From: Candidatus Bathyarchaeota archaeon
GTDB lineage: Archaea; Thermoproteota; Bathyarchaeia; Hecatellales; Hecatellaceae
Assembly (NCBI GenBank): GCA_030669485.1
Contig: DAOVDL010000032.1
Coordinates: forward strand, 1-7,088
Direction: 5' to 3'
DNA: 7,088 nucleotides
Position 1 is the first letter of the stretch. Each line of letters opens with the position of its first letter. The position numbers were made by a program, and so were the translations under genes. Below the pieces are notes generated by a model. That model had not been told where the DNA came from. It did not search any database and saw nothing but the letters and a program-made list of their open reading frames with translations. Shown here piece after piece: positions 5,508 through 7,088 of this stretch.

Positions 5508-6068
5508 GTGCTGCAGGTTGCCGTAGGCTCAAAGAACCCTGTCAAACTGAGGGGAGTAAGAGCGGTTCTGTCAAAGATCTATGGAAGGTCAGAAGTAAAG
5601 GTCAAAGGGGTTGACGTCAAGCTCAACCTGCCGCCTCAGCCCATAGGCAACCAGACTATAGAGTGCGCTGTTAAAAGAGCAGAGGCAGCTATGGTTAAGA
5701 CCCCAGCAGATCTCGCAGTCGGCATTGAGGCAGGTTTATTCAAATCCCCCTCCACACTCAGCGGATACCTAGCCCTCCAGTGGTGCACCATCCTCGACAG
5801 ACGGAAACGACTAACCGTCGGATGCAGTTCAGGCTTCGAACTACCACCCAAAATAGTTGAGAGGGTGCTTGACGGGGAGGGGGAGCTGAGTGTAGTTATG
5901 GAAAGGTTCAGTGGGGTTAGAGGGTTGGGGAGAAAGGCGGGAGCCATCGGCATCCTCTCCAGAGGAATCTTGAAGCGTGTGGAGCTTACTGAGCAAGCGG
6001 TCTTGATGGCTATGATCCCCCGCCTAAATGAGGTTCAGTACTTCCCCAGAAGAACTACCAAGACTTGA
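5508..6068 (+). CDS. Inosine/xanthosine triphosphatase family protein (YjjX/DUF84)
   Basis: This complete 186-residue protein fits the YjjX (DUF84) family, cytoplasmic house-cleaning enzymes that hydrolyse ITP and XTP to monophosphates so that deaminated purines are not built into RNA and DNA. Visible family blocks are VAVGSKNPVKLRGV (4-17, N-terminal nucleotide-binding strand and loop), GVDVKLNLPPQPIG (34-47), ADLAVGIEAGLF (67-78), SSGFELPP (107-114), GVRGLGRKAGAIGILSRG (136-153) and the closing LTEQAVLMAMIPRLN (160-174). The length is near the family's typical 170-190 residues. The start is GTG with GAGGGGG upstream. It follows the adenosine-specific kinase family gene by 29 bases and is most likely cotranscribed with it, which suggests a joint role in purine metabolism. 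It must be told apart from the unrelated HAM1/RdgB ITPase family, whose SGSxHK-type signature is absent. Confidence 0.9.
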   Translation: MLQVAVGSKNPVKLRGVRAVLSKIYGRSEVKVKGVDVKLNLPPQPIGNQTIECAVKRAEAAMVKTPADLAVGIEAGLFKSPSTLSGYLALQWCTILDRRKRLTVGCSSGFELPPKIVERVLDGEGELSVVMERFSGVRGLGRKAGAIGILSRGILKRVELTEQAVLMAMIPRLNEVQYFPRRTTKT

Positions 6069-6222
6069 CATTAGCCTTTAGAAGTTGCCATCCTGCCCCT
6101 ATTTCTCCACTATATGAACATCTCTGTAGATGTGACTCGGGGATTGAACTTGCTAAGTTAAGGCGTCCATGTAATGGCTGCTTCTCTTTTGGCTTGGTTC
6201 AGGATTATTAGGTGTCAAAGCT
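6069..6222. other. Convergent spacer between triphosphatase and permease genes
   Basis: These 154 bases lie between two stop codons on opposite strands. They hold a perfect hairpin, ACATCT-CTGT-AGATGT, at 6118-6133 and a pyrimidine-rich stretch, CTTCTCTTTT, at 6181-6190 that may help end the plus-strand operon. No strong T-tract suits the minus strand. GGGATTGAAC at 6140-6149 recalls a tRNA T-loop in reverse complement, but its flanks do not pair. I see no gene here. Confidence 0.4.
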
Positions 6223-7088
6223 TTATTCACGTCTCAACGCAACCACGGGGTCAAGTCTTGATGCCCTCCAAGCTGGGTAGAGGCCCGCTATGATGCTTAA
6301 TGTCACTGAGAATATCCATACAAATAATAGATCCCTTGGTAGGAAGATCGGCAATATTCCTGCTACCATTGAGCCGATGCCTCCGCTGATTCTACTCAAT
6401 AACAGTGAGCCCAAACCGATTCCGAGGAAGATACCTATACTCGCCCCTACAATGCCTATCAGGGCTGCTTCACTCAGAAACAACATCATGATCGAGCTGT
6501 TTCTGAAGCCCAATGCTTTTAAGACTCCGATCTCGCGTACACGCTCCATCACAGATGTGAACAGCGTAGTCACAACCCCCACGGCGGCGACGATTAATGA
6601 AACGGCTGCTATGCTCAGAGAAAAGCTCGTGAACATGGACATTACTCCTTGGATCATCTCTGTTGCAGACTTGGGTGAGGTGACCCCTATGTCCTTCCCA
6701 TAGATCTCTCGGATTCTCTTCTCCACCTGTTCATTCATGTCATGCGACTTGGTTACCACCACGATTGCATCGTAGTCCCCGCCGCGTTTAAAGAAGGAGT
6801 TGGCAGCCGCTGGAGATATGGAGATTGCGTTCTCAAATTCTACGGCGCTGCCGGTGCCAACCTCATTTAACACACCTCTAACGACGAAGCTCCTCTTCTC
6901 AGTCACAAGCTTCTGCTCAGCGCCTTGACTTTGATGGGTGTACTCCAAGGTCACCACCTGCCCTAGCTTAACGAGTGGCGTTGTCCGGCCGGCTGGATAT
7001 TTTATTTTATGTCCAATCAGCATCCCGACTGAATCGTATGGCGACACAAGGTTGCCCTCTTCCAAACTTATATTCGGCACGATGTAAT
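6223..7088 (-). CDS. ABC transporter permease, MacB/FtsX type (C-terminal part)
   Basis: The frame is open to the right edge, so the N-terminus (first membrane helix and start of the extracellular domain) is missing. A GTG at 7080-7078 could be mistaken for the start but is probably internal. Numbering from that GTG as residue 1, residues 1-145 are a soluble MacB periplasmic-core-like domain, expected outside the cell in archaea, including QVVTLEYT, FVVRGVL and AIVVVT strands. Residues 150-285 form the FtsX domain with membrane helices at about 152-176, 197-228 and 250-270. VMERVREIGVLKALGFRNSSI (177-197) is the segment that normally contacts the ATPase partner, and PAWRASRLDPVVALRRE is the typical family ending. 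Such permeases pair with a LolD/MacB-like ATPase for export of lipids, peptides or drugs, or for envelope remodelling. The partner and substrate are not visible. The ATPase gene would be expected beyond the right edge. Confidence 0.92.
   Translation of the reverse strand, partial: YIVPNISLEEGNLVSPYDSVGMLIGHKIKYPAGRTTPLVKLGQVVTLEYTHQSQGAEQKLVTEKRSFVVRGVLNEVGTGSAVEFENAISISPAAANSFFKRGGDYDAIVVVTKSHDMNEQVEKRIREIYGKDIGVTSPKSATEMIQGVMSMFTSFSLSIAAVSLIVAAVGVVTTLFTSVMERVREIGVLKALGFRNSSIMMLFLSEAALIGIVGASIGIFLGIGLGSLLLSRISGGIGSMVAGILPIFLPRDLLFVWIFSVTLSIIAGLYPAWRASRLDPVVALRRE

Noticed and set aside
5504..5614. ATG four bases before the triphosphatase GTG, opening another frame
   Set aside because: The frame closes after 36 codons and gives no family motif, whereas the GTG frame carries the whole YjjX-type protein.
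6138..6152. Reverse-complement T-loop-like GTTCAATCCCC
   Set aside because: The flanks do not pair as a T-arm and no other tRNA arms are present.
6174..6293. Plus-strand 39-codon frame starting ATGGCTGCTTCT
   Set aside because: More than half is antisense to the permease C-terminus, it lacks a Shine-Dalgarno site, and no family is recognised.
6290..6703. 137-residue plus-strand frame opposite the permease
   Set aside because: It is antisense to conserved FtsX-domain codons, has no recognisable motifs, and is explained as a shadow.
7078..7080. GTG as the start codon of the permease
   Set aside because: The frame stays open upstream to the window edge, and the protein would lack the first membrane helix and part of the extracellular domain normal for the family.

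Overview
The window looks archaeal, most likely from the Thermoproteota and perhaps the Bathyarchaeia. The signs are A/T-rich TATA-type boxes about 25-35 bases before gene starts, GTG starts preceded by G-rich Shine-Dalgarno sites, an Lhr-family helicase with an archaeal-type C-terminus, and an archaeal 'adenosine-specific kinase' family protein. The phylum is inferred from overall gene style and was not tested. No rRNA, tRNA, CRISPR array or mobile element was found.

Layout. Positions 1-100 (minus) hold the first 33 codons of a gene that leaves the left edge, possibly a radical SAM protein. A 178-base divergent spacer follows. Next, on the plus strand, come a 37-residue single-pass membrane protein (279-392), too short for most gene callers, and a 941-residue Lhr-type superfamily 2 helicase (517-3342). 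The helicase ends tail-to-tail with a 485-residue aldehyde dehydrogenase on the minus strand (3395-4852), which is visibly more A/T-rich than its neighbours. A 143-base divergent promoter region (4853-4995) separates it from a plus-strand pair: an adenosine-specific kinase family protein (4996-5478) and an inosine/xanthosine triphosphatase family protein (5508-6068). After a 154-base convergent spacer, the 3' part of an ABC transporter permease (MacB/FtsX type) lies on the minus strand and runs off the right edge.

How the genes relate. The two nucleotide-related genes are 29 bases apart and probably form one operon, perhaps for purine nucleoside/nucleotide housekeeping. The aldehyde dehydrogenase resembles 2-oxoglutarate-semialdehyde (2,5-dioxopentanoate) dehydrogenases of sugar-acid or hydroxyproline breakdown, but no other gene of such a pathway is visible. 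It looks like a single inserted metabolic gene. The helicase is an informational gene, and the small membrane protein in front of it may share its promoter.

The most notable non-coding signal is a perfect 11-base inverted repeat (4935-4945 and 4979-4989) that brackets the TATA region of the kinase/triphosphatase operon, as an operator pair would. I did not find convincing evidence of a wholly new multi-gene system. The other points of interest are the small membrane protein, an open frame joining it to the helicase start, and a degraded-looking zinc-binding site in the helicase.
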